From Spirochaeta sp. UBA5339 (lineage in GTDB: Bacteria > Spirochaetota > Spirochaetia > DSM-2461): a stretch of DNA of 19,343 nt. Of this stretch, positions 1-7,540 are shown in pieces (position 1 is the first letter of the stretch; every line of letters begins with the position of its first letter). The stretch lies in contig DHQL01000008.1 in NCBI GenBank assembly GCA_002408085.1, positions 897-20,239 of the forward strand. The letters run 5' to 3'. Under the pieces are notes generated by a model. The model had not been told where the DNA came from and made no database searches. It saw only the letters and a list, made by a program, of their open reading frames with translations. Both the position numbers and the translations under genes were made by a program.

Positions 1-1505
1 TCGATGGTTCCGCCACCGTTGAAGCTCACATCATAGGCTCCGCCGAAGGTGGTAACCCCAGCGACCGTTACTGCTCCTGCAAAGGACACAGCACCCGTGG
101 CCGCTGCATCCTGAAGACTCAGAGTAAAAGACCCCGCTCCATCAGAAATCGAGGCAACATCAATGGTACCTGTTCCGGACAAGAGAGTCATATCGGCAGT
201 CATTGTGACATCGCCAAGAGACATATTATTATCTGATGTTTCAACAGTACCTGCTGAGTTTATTGGTGGTGTTATAGCTGTGAGAGTACCGGAAAAGGTT
301 ATGCTGTCGGTATTGTTATTTCCAAGAGTCAGGGTTCCTGTATTAATAAAGGAGGTATTACCCGCTATGCTGTTGGAAGCTCCCAGAAAACTGACACCAT
401 ACCCCTGCAGAGCAGTAGTCAATGCAGATGTGACTGTTACATCACCCTGAAACTCGATTGTTCCCGTTGTATCTGTCAAAGTGACTGTTGCGGCAGTGAC
501 AGAACCGCCAATTATTACCCCACCAGAATCTGTTAAAATTATGGTATCTATATTGGGGCCTATATCTCCAGTGATATTTACTGCTGCAGTGGTATTGATT
601 GTCAGGTCAGAGGAACCTGCTCCAGTTCCATATATAGTTGTTGCCGTAACAGGAGAAGCCGCTCCGGTTCCCAGAGTCAGCGTAAATCCTACATTTATCT
701 CGGTGTCAAAAAGTGTAATTGCCCCTGTGGAAGCTCCGCCGATTACCGAATCTGCGGTAATAATAACATCAGTAACTCCCAGGTTGATCGCACCTGTTCC
801 TGTAGTAGAGAGGGCACCGGCAATATTTTTTGAAGACTGGGTTGCAGCAATAATTCCTCCGGCAAAGACAGTACTGTCGGTGTCTGCATCTCCGACAACC
901 AGAGTACCCGTATTGGCCAGAGTTGTAGTTCCTGCAATGCTGTTTGAAGCCCCTGTAAAGCTGATATTGTAGTCGTTGGCCGTACCGGCGGCTGACATGG
1001 CAGTGTTCACTGTCGTATCATCTGTAAAGGAGATGGTCTGCCCGGTTGCTGTGTCTGTAATTACAATATTATCCGCATCTACGGTTCCACCAAAGGTTGT
1101 GCCGTTTGAGTCGACAATAGTGATTGTCCCCAGGTCAATGGCAGATCCGACATTACCTGTGATACTGACAGCACCTGCCGAATTAATGGTCAGGTCAGAG
1201 GTTCCGTTAACGCTGCCGTCTATGGTTGCAGCAAATATATCTGAACCTGAACCGGCTCCCAGTGTCAGACTTACACCATCTGCAATGGTTGTATTATATA
1301 GAGTGATATCCCCAGTTGAGGTTCCACCAATAACAGCATTATCGGTTACATTTACAGGTGTGATCCCTCCCAGGTTGAGAACCCCTGTTCCAGCAGCGTC
1401 CAGGGTACCGGCCACATTTTTGGATGATGGAGATACCGCTGTAACACCGTTTGTGAAGGATAAGGTATCTCCATTGTTGTTTCCCAGGGTTAAAACTCCT
1501 GTATT
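1..1505 (-). repeat. Tandem ~190-197-codon repeats inside the giant surface protein
   Basis: Three unit starts are recognisable in the translated minus strand by the sequence NTG(V/T)LTLG or NTGTLVVG. They lie at 1505, 914 and 344, so unit 1 spans 915-1505 (197 codons), unit 2 spans 345-914 (190 codons), and unit 3 continues out of the window. Landmarks recur in order: SSKN(V/I)AG(T/A)L, then TGTG(V/A)(L/I)NLG, VIGG(T/A)STG, (V/F)(S/T)LTLG, SDLTIN, GASNSIAG. The copies are diverged at DNA level, which points to older protein-level duplication rather than fresh slippage. Confidence 0.75.
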
Positions 1506-4181
1506 ACTGAAGGTAACAGCATTGGTAAAGTCATAATCCCCACCGGTAAAACTGATATCCATAGCATTGCCGGCAACAGTCAGAGCTGTACTGTCAGCAC
1601 CACCGGTAAAGGCGATTGTTCCGGAAGAGTCTGTCAGGGTTAGCGCCGGAGTGGAGACATCTCCTGAAAAGGTAATTCCCCCTGTATCAGTCACGGTGAG
1701 GGAAGTATTGGCGGTAAGATCTCCTGTAACCGTAAACACAACCCCGGCTCCGCCATCATCGAAAACAAGAGCATCAAAATCCTGATCCCCTCCGTTACCT
1801 CCTGTGACAACCGCAACGGGTCCCGCTGAGGGATCAAAGGTTACCGTATTCCCCGCAGAAGTAAAAATACCGCTGTTGGTCCAGTTCCCGCCCACAGAGA
1901 GATCTGCGGCAAGAACAAGTTCTGCTGTGGCATTGCCGATTGTGACATCATCAAAGTTTCCGGCATCATTCAGTGTCAGAACAGTGGCAGCCGTAGAGAT
2001 CTGCATATCTCCAAGGTCCTGGCCTCCGCTGGTAAGAGATTGAGCTCCAGCGCCGTCAAAAATGATTAATCCTGTACCCTTGGTAAAGGTACCTCCCGAG
2101 AAATCAGCATCTCCTGAAAGGGTCAGGTTGGACGCACCAGTCCCAACCAGGGTACCGCTGACATCGAGAGTCGTAGAAACTGATAAAGGCCAATTATTCA
2201 TTGATAGTGCAGCACCACTAAGAATTGTAAGTTCGGCGACTGAAACCGCTGAATCCATTACAGGGTCATTATCAGAACTTTGAATGAGAACAGTATCAGT
2301 AACCAGAGAAGGCACAACTCCCCCGGCCCAGTTTGTAGCTGTTGACCAGTTACTATCAGTTATTCCTACCCAGATATAGCCTATTGTGGAATCAGTTATG
2401 GATAGGATTTTATCATCACTAACTGGGAAAGTAGATCCGCCATCCCATGAGAGTTCAAGGTTTCCTTGTGATACAGCATTGAAATTCTGAAGCTGCAAAC
2501 CACTTATCAGTAACTCCTCATCTGTCAAAAAATCAACTTCCACATCAATATAAAGAACTTTAGAATCTCCACTATAAGTCACTGCAGCATTCACATCTCC
2601 AGTTCCGGTTCCTGAAGCTGGATCTGTCAATGTTACCGTCGCACCAGGATCAAACTCAGCATCCAGACTATCAGGAATACGAATCTGAAGATCGGTGGTT
2701 CCACTGCCGATATCTACAATTTTTGAGGATATTGAAGGATGATCAATTGTTATATCAGAAATGACTGTCGAGCCGTCTGTAACATCAAAACTCATATTCG
2801 AAGCTGAGGATATGGTGGGATCAGGGTCTTCATAAAACAGTACATCATAGGTATCCGATGTATTAGTACCCCAGGTCCAGGTGACTGTTGAGGTTACAGT
2901 GAAGACACTGCCATCCACCGTACCATCATGAGGCCGGGCAATTTCATAATAGCCATAACCATAATCATCGGTTGTTATGGTTGCACTGGCCGCAGGCCCA
3001 TATGCGACTCCATTAACAGAGACAATCCTAGCCTGATTTCCACCATCATCTGTTAGTGTAATATCAATACTTTCTGATTGATTAGTTGGATCACCTGAAG
3101 CATCAACAACCTGCAGCCGAATTTCTTCTCTGTCTACGGTTGAAGCAATGTCAACACCATCGGCAATGCCTTCACCATCTACAGATGTGGTAACAACATA
3201 GCTGGAGGCTGCAGGGCTCAGGATTCTGGTAGAGTACATCCTCAGGGGGTTGCCATTGTGAGTAACCCAGACTTCAGACGCATTCCTGATGGTGCCGTCA
3301 CTGGAATCAAATTCATACTTCCAGGTTCCATCCATCTCCCCGGCGCCAATGGTGTAATTAGCACTAACCAAAGCATTATTCCCGGAAGCAGTGGGAGAGC
3401 CCACAGGAGTTACATGGTCCGTCCTGTTATATACATTAAGAGTATAGGTAGCCGGAGCATCAAAATCCCAGTTATGAAAAATAACATCCTCTGCTGCCAA
3501 AGCACTTCCGGGAACATAAGGGAAAAGTTCCCATGTTGGTCCGCCGTTCTTCAAATCAAAACAGAGGTTGTAGGCAAAGGATGTAGCACCGGAGACTTCG
3601 ATTGGATCCTGTTCATTTGTACCAGACAGAGATACATCAAGCTGATAGGCATTCTTTGTATCAGCGACATCGGTAGTAGTAATATCTACAACAATCTTGA
3701 AGTAGTACTTGTTCCCGATATGCTCACCCTGACTTGGCTGTACACCGGGGAAATAGTACCATCCATTGGCTCCATTAAATGTTCCACTGGAGTCTGCAGT
3801 AAACATTGCAAGCTCGGTACCTGTTCTTGCGACAGTAACATCTGCAGTGTAATCAATTAATTTTGAATTGGATGAACTTAGGGCACCGGACCCTCCAATT
3901 AGATAGAAGTCCGTTGTACCGGTATTTTCATCTTCAAGAAGATTGTTGGCACCCGGATCACGAACACCAAAATATAGAGTTGAGGTAGTTGTATCAGGAA
4001 TTTCAAAGAAGACAACATTGATTCCATCATTATCACCCAAACCTGTATTATCACTGTTTTGCAGCCAGTTATTAACTTGCTGGGGCATCCGGCTACTGGT
4101 CTGGGCATACAGAAAAGAAGGGAGATGTAACATAGAGAGAATAAAAAGGGAGAAAAATATGTTTTTTAACCTGAAAGCCAC
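1..4181 (-). CDS. Giant secreted beta-strand-repeat surface protein (adhesin/autotransporter-like), C-terminus cut by window edge
   Basis: Reading the minus strand by hand gives one stop-free frame of 1393 codons that leaves the window at its left edge, so the C-terminus is missing. The start is GTG at 4181, placed by AGGAGG six bases upstream; an ATG 17 codons in lacks this site. Residues 1-26 form a signal peptide (basic start, hydrophobic core with NIFFSLFILSM, cleavage near LYA/Q), so the product is exported. Residues 27 to about 590 are Asp/Gly/Ser/Thr-rich with Ig-like stretches and one cysteine. At about residue 600 is a motif WVG..DSNWSTATNW followed by GGVVPS and TDTVLI, seen in many bacterial adhesins. 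After it come short beta-strand repeats (for example GNWTNSGIFTSAGNTVTF), then tandem units of about 190-197 residues from residue 893. Family knowledge suggests a beta-helix surface or secreted protein. Whether it ends in an autotransporter barrel or another anchor cannot be seen. The function as an adhesin is inferred. Confidence 0.85.
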   Translation of the reverse strand, partial: MAFRLKNIFFSLFILSMLHLPSFLYAQTSSRMPQQVNNWLQNSDNTGLGDNDGINVVFFEIPDTTTSTLYFGVRDPGANNLLEDENTGTTDFYLIGGSGALSSSNSKLIDYTADVTVARTGTELAMFTADSSGTFNGANGWYYFPGVQPSQGEHIGNKYYFKIVVDITTTDVADTKNAYQLDVSLSGTNEQDPIEVSGATSFAYNLCFDLKNGGPTWELFPYVPGSALAAEDVIFHNWDFDAPATYTLNVYNRTDHVTPVGSPTASGNNALVSANYTIGAGEMDGTWKYEFDSSDGTIRNASEVWVTHNGNPLRMYSTRILSPAASSYVVTTSVDGEGIADGVDIASTVDREEIRLQVVDASGDPTNQSESIDITLTDDGGNQARIVSVNGVAYGPAASATITTDDYGYGYYEIARPHDGTVDGSVFTVTSTVTWTWGTNTSDTYDVLFYEDPDPTISSASNMSFDVTDGSTVISDITIDHPSISSKIVDIGSGTTDLQIRIPDSLDAEFDPGATVTLTDPASGTGTGDVNAAVTYSGDSKVLYIDVEVDFLTDEELLISGLQLQNFNAVSQGNLELSWDGGSTFPVSDDKILSITDSTIGYIWVGITDSNWSTATNWAGGVVPSLVTDTVLIQSSDNDPVMDSAVSVAELTILSGAALSMNNWPLSVSTTLDVSGTLVGTGASNLTLSGDADFSGGTFTKGTGLIIFDGAGAQSLTSGGQDLGDMQISTAATVLTLNDAGNFDDVTIGNATAELVLAADLSVGGNWTNSGIFTSAGNTVTFDPSAGPVAVVTGGNGGDQDFDALVFDDGGAGVVFTVTGDLTANTSLTVTDTGGITFSGDVSTPALTLTDSSGTIAFTGGADSTALTVAGNAMDISFTGGDYDFTNAVTFSNTGVLTLGNNNGDTLSFTNGVTAVSPSSKNVAGTLDAAGTGVLNLGGITPVNVTDNAVIGGTSTGDITLYNTTIADGVSLTLGAGSGSDIFAATIDGSVNGTSDLTINSAGAVSITGNVGSAIDLGTITIVDSNGTTFGGTVDADNIVITDTATGQTISFTDDTTVNTAMSAAGTANDYNISFTGASNSIAGTTTLANTGTLVVGDADTDSTVFAGGIIAATQSSKNIAGALSTTGTGAINLGVTDVIITADSVIGGASTGAITLFDTEINVGFTLTLGTGAASPVTATTIYGTGAGSSDLTINTTAAVNITGDIGPNIDTIILTDSGGVIIGGSVTAATVTLTDTTGTIEFQGDVTVTSALTTALQGYGVSFLGASNSIAGNTSFINTGTLTLGNNNTDSITFSGTLTAITPPINSAGTVETSDNNMSLGDVTMTADMTLLSGTGTIDVASISDGAGSFTLSLQDAAATGAVSFAGAVTVAGVTTFGGAYDVSFNGGGTI

Positions 4182-4244
4182 ATTTACCCTCCTGAAAAGC
4201 GAACCTTTCCAGCCTGACCTAATAAAATATCACCGAGTACTAAT

Positions 4245-4265
4245 AATATATATCATAATTTGAAA
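4245..4265 (-). promoter_or_regulatory. AT-rich 21-bp motif upstream of the giant surface-protein gene (copy 1)
   Basis: On the minus strand this reads TTTCA, then AATTA, then TGATATATATT, 64 bases upstream of the GTG start. A copy matching at 18 of 21 positions lies upstream of the neighbouring lipoprotein gene (5443-5463). It may be a shared promoter element or a regulator site. The AT-rich composition makes chance similarity possible. Confidence 0.35.
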
Positions 4266-4273
4266 GATCTCTC

Positions 4274-4297
4274 CAAAGGGCCTTTGAAAATATTTTC
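4274..4297. other. Abutting palindromes between the lipoprotein stop and the surface-protein start
   Basis: CAAAGGGCCTTTG (4274-4286) is a palindrome around a central base. It overlaps by one base the perfect palindrome GAAAATATTTTC (4286-4297). On the minus strand they follow the lipoprotein gene stop (4326), so one could form a transcript-end hairpin, but no clean U-tract follows. A protein-binding site is the alternative. Confidence 0.3.
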
Positions 4298-4325
4298 CTT
4301 CTCAGGCAAACTGTACAGATAGTAT

Positions 4326-5348
4326 TTATGTTGTTCCGATTTGAGGAGTAGCTTCACTTAGTACCGATGTACCCTCAAGTCCGTGCTCATCAACAGGGGT
4401 GACCTCAAATTTCAGGAACATTTCATTATCATCATCAGTTGTCGTATAAGTGACACCAGTAGCATTGGAGATTGCAGAATAAACGCCATCCTCACTGTCA
4501 CTCCGATACCATTGATATAATGATGTTCCCTCATTGTCTCCATCTGTATCAGAAAATACATAGTATGCTGTCAGCTGATTTCCAACACCTGATGTATCAC
4601 CGCTAAAGGGAACAGATACAACACTAAGGCTTGAACTGTTCTCTGTATTATCCATCCAAGAATCGTTATCCGGAGGATAATCATCAAAATTTTCTTTATA
4701 ATAAGCAATCTCTGATATCTCTACATCAACATTTCCTATCACAACTGTGTCATCATCAAATGCCCAGAAATAAATAACAGGACTCTGAGCTGTATCACTA
4801 GCATAAAAAAGTTCATAGCCAGAACTATTTGAATAGGAAGCTTTTGCAAAGCTTGTTTCTACAGCCAGGTAATAGTTACCATTCACATTGGAATAGGCGG
4901 CATCCGCCCCGCTCACCTCATAGTCCCAGGTTGCAAAACTGGCCGTGGGAGCCGTGTTGATTACACCGACTTTACCTGAAGCATTACTTAACACAGTGTT
5001 GCCAGCCAGACCTTCATCATCTACCGGCGTCACTTCAAATTTCAAACGGAGATTTTCATCCAGGGGTACGGTAGTGTAAGAGATTTCTGTTTCTCCGCTG
5101 ATTTCAATATATTCACCTGAATTTTCAGTCGTTTCAATAAACCACTGATAGGCAGAATTCCCCTCACTGTCGCCATCGGCATCGGTAAAGACATATTGCG
5201 CTGTAATTTCATTGCCGATTGTGGATATATCACCACTAAAGGTAGGAGTACTGGCCTCAGGGGCTGTGTTTTCACCGGAAGAGCCATCTATATTACAGGA
5301 AGAAAAAAGAATCAAAACAACCAGGGGAATTACTAATAGTTTTATCAT
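4326..5348 (-). CDS. Lipoprotein with two tandem Ig-like domains
   Basis: 340 residues. The chosen start is the ATG at 5348, because AAGGTGGT lies just upstream and the product then begins with a textbook lipoprotein signal (MIKLLVIPLVVLILFSSC, lipidated C18). A longer frame to 5402 adds 18 residues ahead of the signal and is rejected. The mature protein is acidic and contains two copies of one domain, about residues 37-128 and 248-337. Each runs FSGD..GNxxTAxYVF, DxDGDxEG, YQW, YTT, LKFEVTPVD and ends with a VLS strand. The DxDGD loop could bind calcium, by analogy with other Ig-like or cadherin-like folds. Residues 130-247 are a different middle segment, possibly another beta-sandwich. The protein is probably displayed on the outer membrane or in the periplasm. 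It lies upstream of, and in the same orientation as, the giant surface protein, and shares an upstream motif with it. Specific function unknown. Confidence 0.88.
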   Translation of the reverse strand: MIKLLVIPLVVLILFSSCNIDGSSGENTAPEASTPTFSGDISTIGNEITAQYVFTDADGDSEGNSAYQWFIETTENSGEYIEISGETEISYTTVPLDENLRLKFEVTPVDDEGLAGNTVLSNASGKVGVINTAPTASFATWDYEVSGADAAYSNVNGNYYLAVETSFAKASYSNSSGYELFYASDTAQSPVIYFWAFDDDTVVIGNVDVEISEIAYYKENFDDYPPDNDSWMDNTENSSSLSVVSVPFSGDTSGVGNQLTAYYVFSDTDGDNEGTSLYQWYRSDSEDGVYSAISNATGVTYTTTDDDNEMFLKFEVTPVDEHGLEGTSVLSEATPQIGTT

Positions 5349-5442
5349 AATGCACCACCTTTGATTAAGGAAAGCCAAGTTTCCGCAACAAAAGGTAAGC
5401 ATTAATATTAAATTTCCTGGCCTCCAAGAATGTATATTTATA

Positions 5443-5463
5443 AATATATATCACAAAATGAAA
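5443..5463 (-). promoter_or_regulatory. AT-rich 21-bp motif upstream of the lipoprotein gene (copy 2)
   Basis: On the minus strand this reads TTTCA, TTTTG, TGATATATATT, 95 bases upstream of the lipoprotein ATG. It differs from the copy at 4245-4265 at only three positions. A TATAAA-like run follows immediately downstream on the same strand, so it may overlap a promoter. This is inference from two copies only. Confidence 0.35.
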
Positions 5464-5498
5464 ATAACACGCCCTCATAAATAAACACCAAATTCTTT

Positions 5499-5528
5499 TT
5501 GACATTTTATTCAATATCCTGTTGCTAT
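5499..5528 (+). promoter_or_regulatory. Candidate sigma-70-type promoter for the ferredoxin-nitroreductase gene
   Basis: A consensus TTGACA (5499-5504) is followed after 18 bases by TGCTAT (5523-5528), which matches the -10 consensus at only three of six positions. Transcription would begin about 20 bases before the ATG at 5557. The -35 is strong and the -10 is weak. Confidence 0.35.
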
Positions 5529-5556
5529 TGAATTTACTCCCGACTACACTTCTTCC

Positions 5557-6411
5557 ATGACATTCACCATCAACAAAGAAACCTGTACCAACTGCGGGCT
5601 CTGCGCCACAGACTGCCCCGCCAAAACCATCAGAAAAGAGAAGGACGCCCACCGGATTATCCCCGAAGGGTGTATCGAATGCAGCCACTGCGGCATGGTC
5701 TGCCCTGTAAACGCCGTTAGAGTGGACGGAGAGGTTCTCCCCCCCTACCCCGCGGATACGGGCTCCCTCGAACCTGAAGAGCTCCACGACCATCTGATCC
5801 TCTCAAAGAGATCCGTCAGGAACTACAGCAACACCCCCCTGAACAGGGATGACCTCAAGGCCATAATCAGAGCCGGAGAGACCACTGCCACTGCAACAAA
5901 CAGCCAGTACTGTGATGTCCTCCTCTTCGAAGGGGATGAGGTGCCTGCCTTTGCAGCGGACCTTGCCCGGATACTCCTGAAGGTTGTAAAGATAGGTCTG
6001 AATCCCGCAGGACGCCTGCTGCTGAAAGCCGCCGGACTGGGTCGGTATGCAAAAAAGGAGACCATCACCGGATTCCACCAGCTCTTAAGTCTGACCCTGG
6101 AAGGCAAGGCAGACCCCCTCTTTCACGGAGCACCAGCTGTTGCGGTACTGACCTACCCTGCCAGACAGGGAAAACGCTTCGGCCGTACCGACTGCGCCAT
6201 TGCCGGAGAGAATATGATGCTTTCTGCCCATGCCAGGGGGATCGGATCCTGCATGATCGGCTTTGCCGAGGCTGCCCTGTTCAGCAGAAAGTCCCGAGCC
6301 CGCATAGGAGTACCAGGGGACAGAAAGATCGGACTGATCTTCACCCTGGGATACAGCGACAGGAAGTACTACCGCTACCCCGTCCGGAAAAACTGGTCCC
6401 TCAGAGCCTAG
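5557..6411 (+). CDS. Ferredoxin-nitroreductase fusion (2x[4Fe-4S] + FMN nitroreductase domain)
   Basis: 284 residues. The N-terminal domain has two 4Fe-4S motifs: CTNCGLCATDCP (C10, C13, C16, C20) and CIECSHCGMVCP (C39, C42, C45, C49), the bacterial ferredoxin pattern for two clusters. From about residue 80 a nitroreductase-family domain begins with SKRSVRNYS (83-91), whose Arg/Ser residues usually contact the FMN phosphate. It ends with a glycine-rich stretch around GIGSCMIGFAE and a final strand FTLGY. The fusion lets electrons pass from the clusters to FMN and then to an acceptor, and such proteins are common in anaerobes; the physiological substrate is not known for this class. There is no signal peptide, so it is cytoplasmic. 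No clear Shine-Dalgarno site precedes the ATG. The gene appears to be a single unit, divergent from the lipoprotein and followed by a strong hairpin. Confidence 0.93.
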   Translation: MTFTINKETCTNCGLCATDCPAKTIRKEKDAHRIIPEGCIECSHCGMVCPVNAVRVDGEVLPPYPADTGSLEPEELHDHLILSKRSVRNYSNTPLNRDDLKAIIRAGETTATATNSQYCDVLLFEGDEVPAFAADLARILLKVVKIGLNPAGRLLLKAAGLGRYAKKETITGFHQLLSLTLEGKADPLFHGAPAVAVLTYPARQGKRFGRTDCAIAGENMMLSAHARGIGSCMIGFAEAALFSRKSRARIGVPGDRKIGLIFTLGYSDRKYYRYPVRKNWSLRA

Positions 6412-6484
6412 CCGCCGGACCTGCTGTCTTCAGCGATGTCGCCCGGCCTCAGTGATTGCACCCGGCCCCTGTGCCTAAGTCGTC

Positions 6485-6509
6485 TTCCGGGGGTGAAAAT
6501 CCCCCGGAA
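6485..6509 (+). terminator. Strong hairpin downstream of the ferredoxin-nitroreductase gene
   Basis: Perfect 9-bp inverted repeat TTCCGGGGG (6485-6493) and CCCCCGGAA (6501-6509) around a 7-base loop, 74 bases after the stop codon. The stem is very stable, but only ATAC follows rather than a U-tract. It is either a non-canonical terminator or a 3' RNA-stabilising hairpin. Confidence 0.5.
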
Positions 6510-6615
6510 ATACAGCCCTGCTCAAAAATATACAAACATTCCCTAAATCCTTTCCCAATAAAAATTTAAGGTTCTCTTTGAATTTGAAGAACATGTGAAT
6601 TATCATGGAATTATC

Positions 6616-6882
6616 ATGAAATATAATTTAAACCTGGAATATGAAGTCTCCCGGATGATCAGAACCGGGGACCTCTCAAGAATCAGTGAAAGAAGGGAGC
6701 TCTTTGATGAGCCACAGGGTAAGATCCTTTTCGCCAGCTGTATTGAAAGGGTCTTAAGACGGGAATTTCTGGGTGACGGGCCTGAGGATAATGAACTCCC
6801 TCAGGAAAGTCCGGAAAAGGCCGGAAAAAGGAGCAACATCATTCCCTTTCCACTTCCCCTCTGGAAGGAAGCCGATTCGTAG
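6616..6882 (+). CDS. Small hypothetical protein with IIPFP-type C-terminal tail
   Basis: 88 residues from the ATG at 6616. A GTG at 6595 would add seven residues, but its upstream sequence has no ribosome-binding match, whereas GGA precedes the ATG at a usable distance. The sequence is charged and soluble, with no signal peptide or membrane segment. Residues about 9-50 look helical (EYEVSRMIRTGDLSRISERR, then a segment containing LFDEPQGKILFASCIERVLR). An acidic linker (GPEDNELPQES) leads to a basic tail with the hydrophobic/proline motif NIIPFPLPLW near the end. I do not recognise the family. The gene stands alone between a hairpin on its left and the convergent NUDIX gene, whose stop is only nine bases away. 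Codon usage resembles the neighbouring genes, which supports it being real. Confidence 0.6.
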   Translation: MKYNLNLEYEVSRMIRTGDLSRISERRELFDEPQGKILFASCIERVLRREFLGDGPEDNELPQESPEKAGKRSNIIPFPLPLWKEADS

Positions 6883-6891
6883 CGGCAGCTC

Positions 6892-7344
6892 TTAAGGTTC
6901 AACAGAATTAATAAGCCTCCGGTTCAGCCACTCCATCAGCCCCGGCATAATCCCCGGAAATCTTGTGTTGTCCAGTGGGAAATCATCGGCCAGCCGGATC
7001 TCCTCGATCTCAAACTCCGCCGGAAGCTCTCCAAAGCGCGAAATATCACAGGCATAGATGCTGCCCCAGCTGATCCTCTCGCCGTGGTCCACAGAGTACT
7101 GGGCAATGCACTCAAGACCATCCCACTCAAGGGCCCCGGTCTCCTCATAGAGCTCACGGGACGCCGCCTCGTCCATACTCTCGCCCTCTTCCCGGTGCCC
7201 CCCGGGAAAACACCAGTCATCCCGGCCCCGCAGCCGCACAATCACCCACTTCTCCCGGTGCCGCGCCGCAATCACCATATACTCCAGCTTCCCGTCCTCC
7301 GTCGTCCCGTCGGGCACAATAGAGTGCAAATCAAGTTTATCCAT
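6892..7344 (-). CDS. NUDIX hydrolase
   Basis: 150 residues, cytoplasmic. The complete Nudix box G-x5-E-x7-REUxEExGU is present: G49, E55, then RELYEETGA at residues 63-71, preceded by WCFPGGH. This motif binds divalent metal and cleaves X-linked nucleoside diphosphates. The N-terminal strand EYMVIAARHREKWVIVRLRG and the WCFPGG stretch resemble MutT/YtkD-like sanitising enzymes, but substrate cannot be assigned from the motif. The length is typical of single-domain family members. No Shine-Dalgarno site is evident. TATGAT ends six bases before the ATG, so a leaderless transcript is possible, but no matching -35 is seen. The gene converges with the small hypothetical gene on its right-hand strand. 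Confidence 0.92.
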   Translation of the reverse strand: MDKLDLHSIVPDGTTEDGKLEYMVIAARHREKWVIVRLRGRDDWCFPGGHREEGESMDEAASRELYEETGALEWDGLECIAQYSVDHGERISWGSIYACDISRFGELPAEFEIEEIRLADDFPLDNTRFPGIMPGLMEWLNRRLINSVEP

Positions 7345-7363
7345 AAAACAATCATACCATAAA

Positions 7364-7540
7364 TGTTCAGAAGAGTTCGGGGCCGCCGGCCGCCTGAAGG
7401 GCGCCCGACCAGGCTCTCCGCTCCAACCACCTGCCGGGCCGGTCCTTCCGGGCTCCGTCCCTCCGCCCTGACCGGCCCTGTGGTTCCGCTACTATCCTTC
7501 GGCCGCTTTTGCCCCCATCCGGGGGGAGCCTCAAATCAGG
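7364..7540. repeat. GC-rich structured intergenic block (candidate interspersed repeat element)
   Basis: This stretch between the NUDIX start and the Old Yellow Enzyme stop is strikingly richer in G+C than the other gaps in the window, which are AT-rich. It contains a perfect 9-bp inverted repeat GGGCCGGTC (7436-7444) / GACCGGCCC (7470-7478). Outside it lies a second complementary pair, AACCAC (7425-7430) / GTGGTT (7480-7485). A short CCCCC-ATCC-GGGGG hairpin lies at 7512-7525. Frames crossing it on the plus strand give low-complexity Arg/Pro/Gly/Ser translations, so a protein is unlikely. A multicopy REP/MITE-like element is inferred and cannot be shown from a single copy. Confidence 0.45.
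7512..7526 (-). terminator. Short GC hairpin just downstream of the Old Yellow Enzyme gene
   Basis: A C5/G5 stem around ATCC lies 15 bases past the minus-strand stop at 7541. It is positioned like a terminator, but no U-tract follows, so it is weakly supported. Confidence 0.3.

Noticed and set aside
163..2283. Chain of plus-strand ORFs (95, 163, 186, 72, 79 and 73 codons), plus a 200-codon ORF at 3258-3860
   Set aside because: They are antisense to the continuous minus-strand surface-protein frame, which has a signal peptide, strong ribosome-binding site and coherent repeats. Their translations are Val/Pro/Ala/Ser-rich mirror images of the Thr/Gly/Asn repeats.
3899..4108. 69-codon minus-strand ORF near the surface-protein start
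   Set aside because: It is in another frame of the same strand inside the long signal-peptide-bearing frame.
5349..5402. N-terminal extension of the Ig-like lipoprotein
   Set aside because: It would put 18 residues before a clean lipoprotein signal, and the ribosome-binding site supports the ATG at 5348.
5365..5793. 142-codon minus-strand ORF over the divergent gap
   Set aside because: It is antisense to the ferredoxin domain and low in protein-like features.
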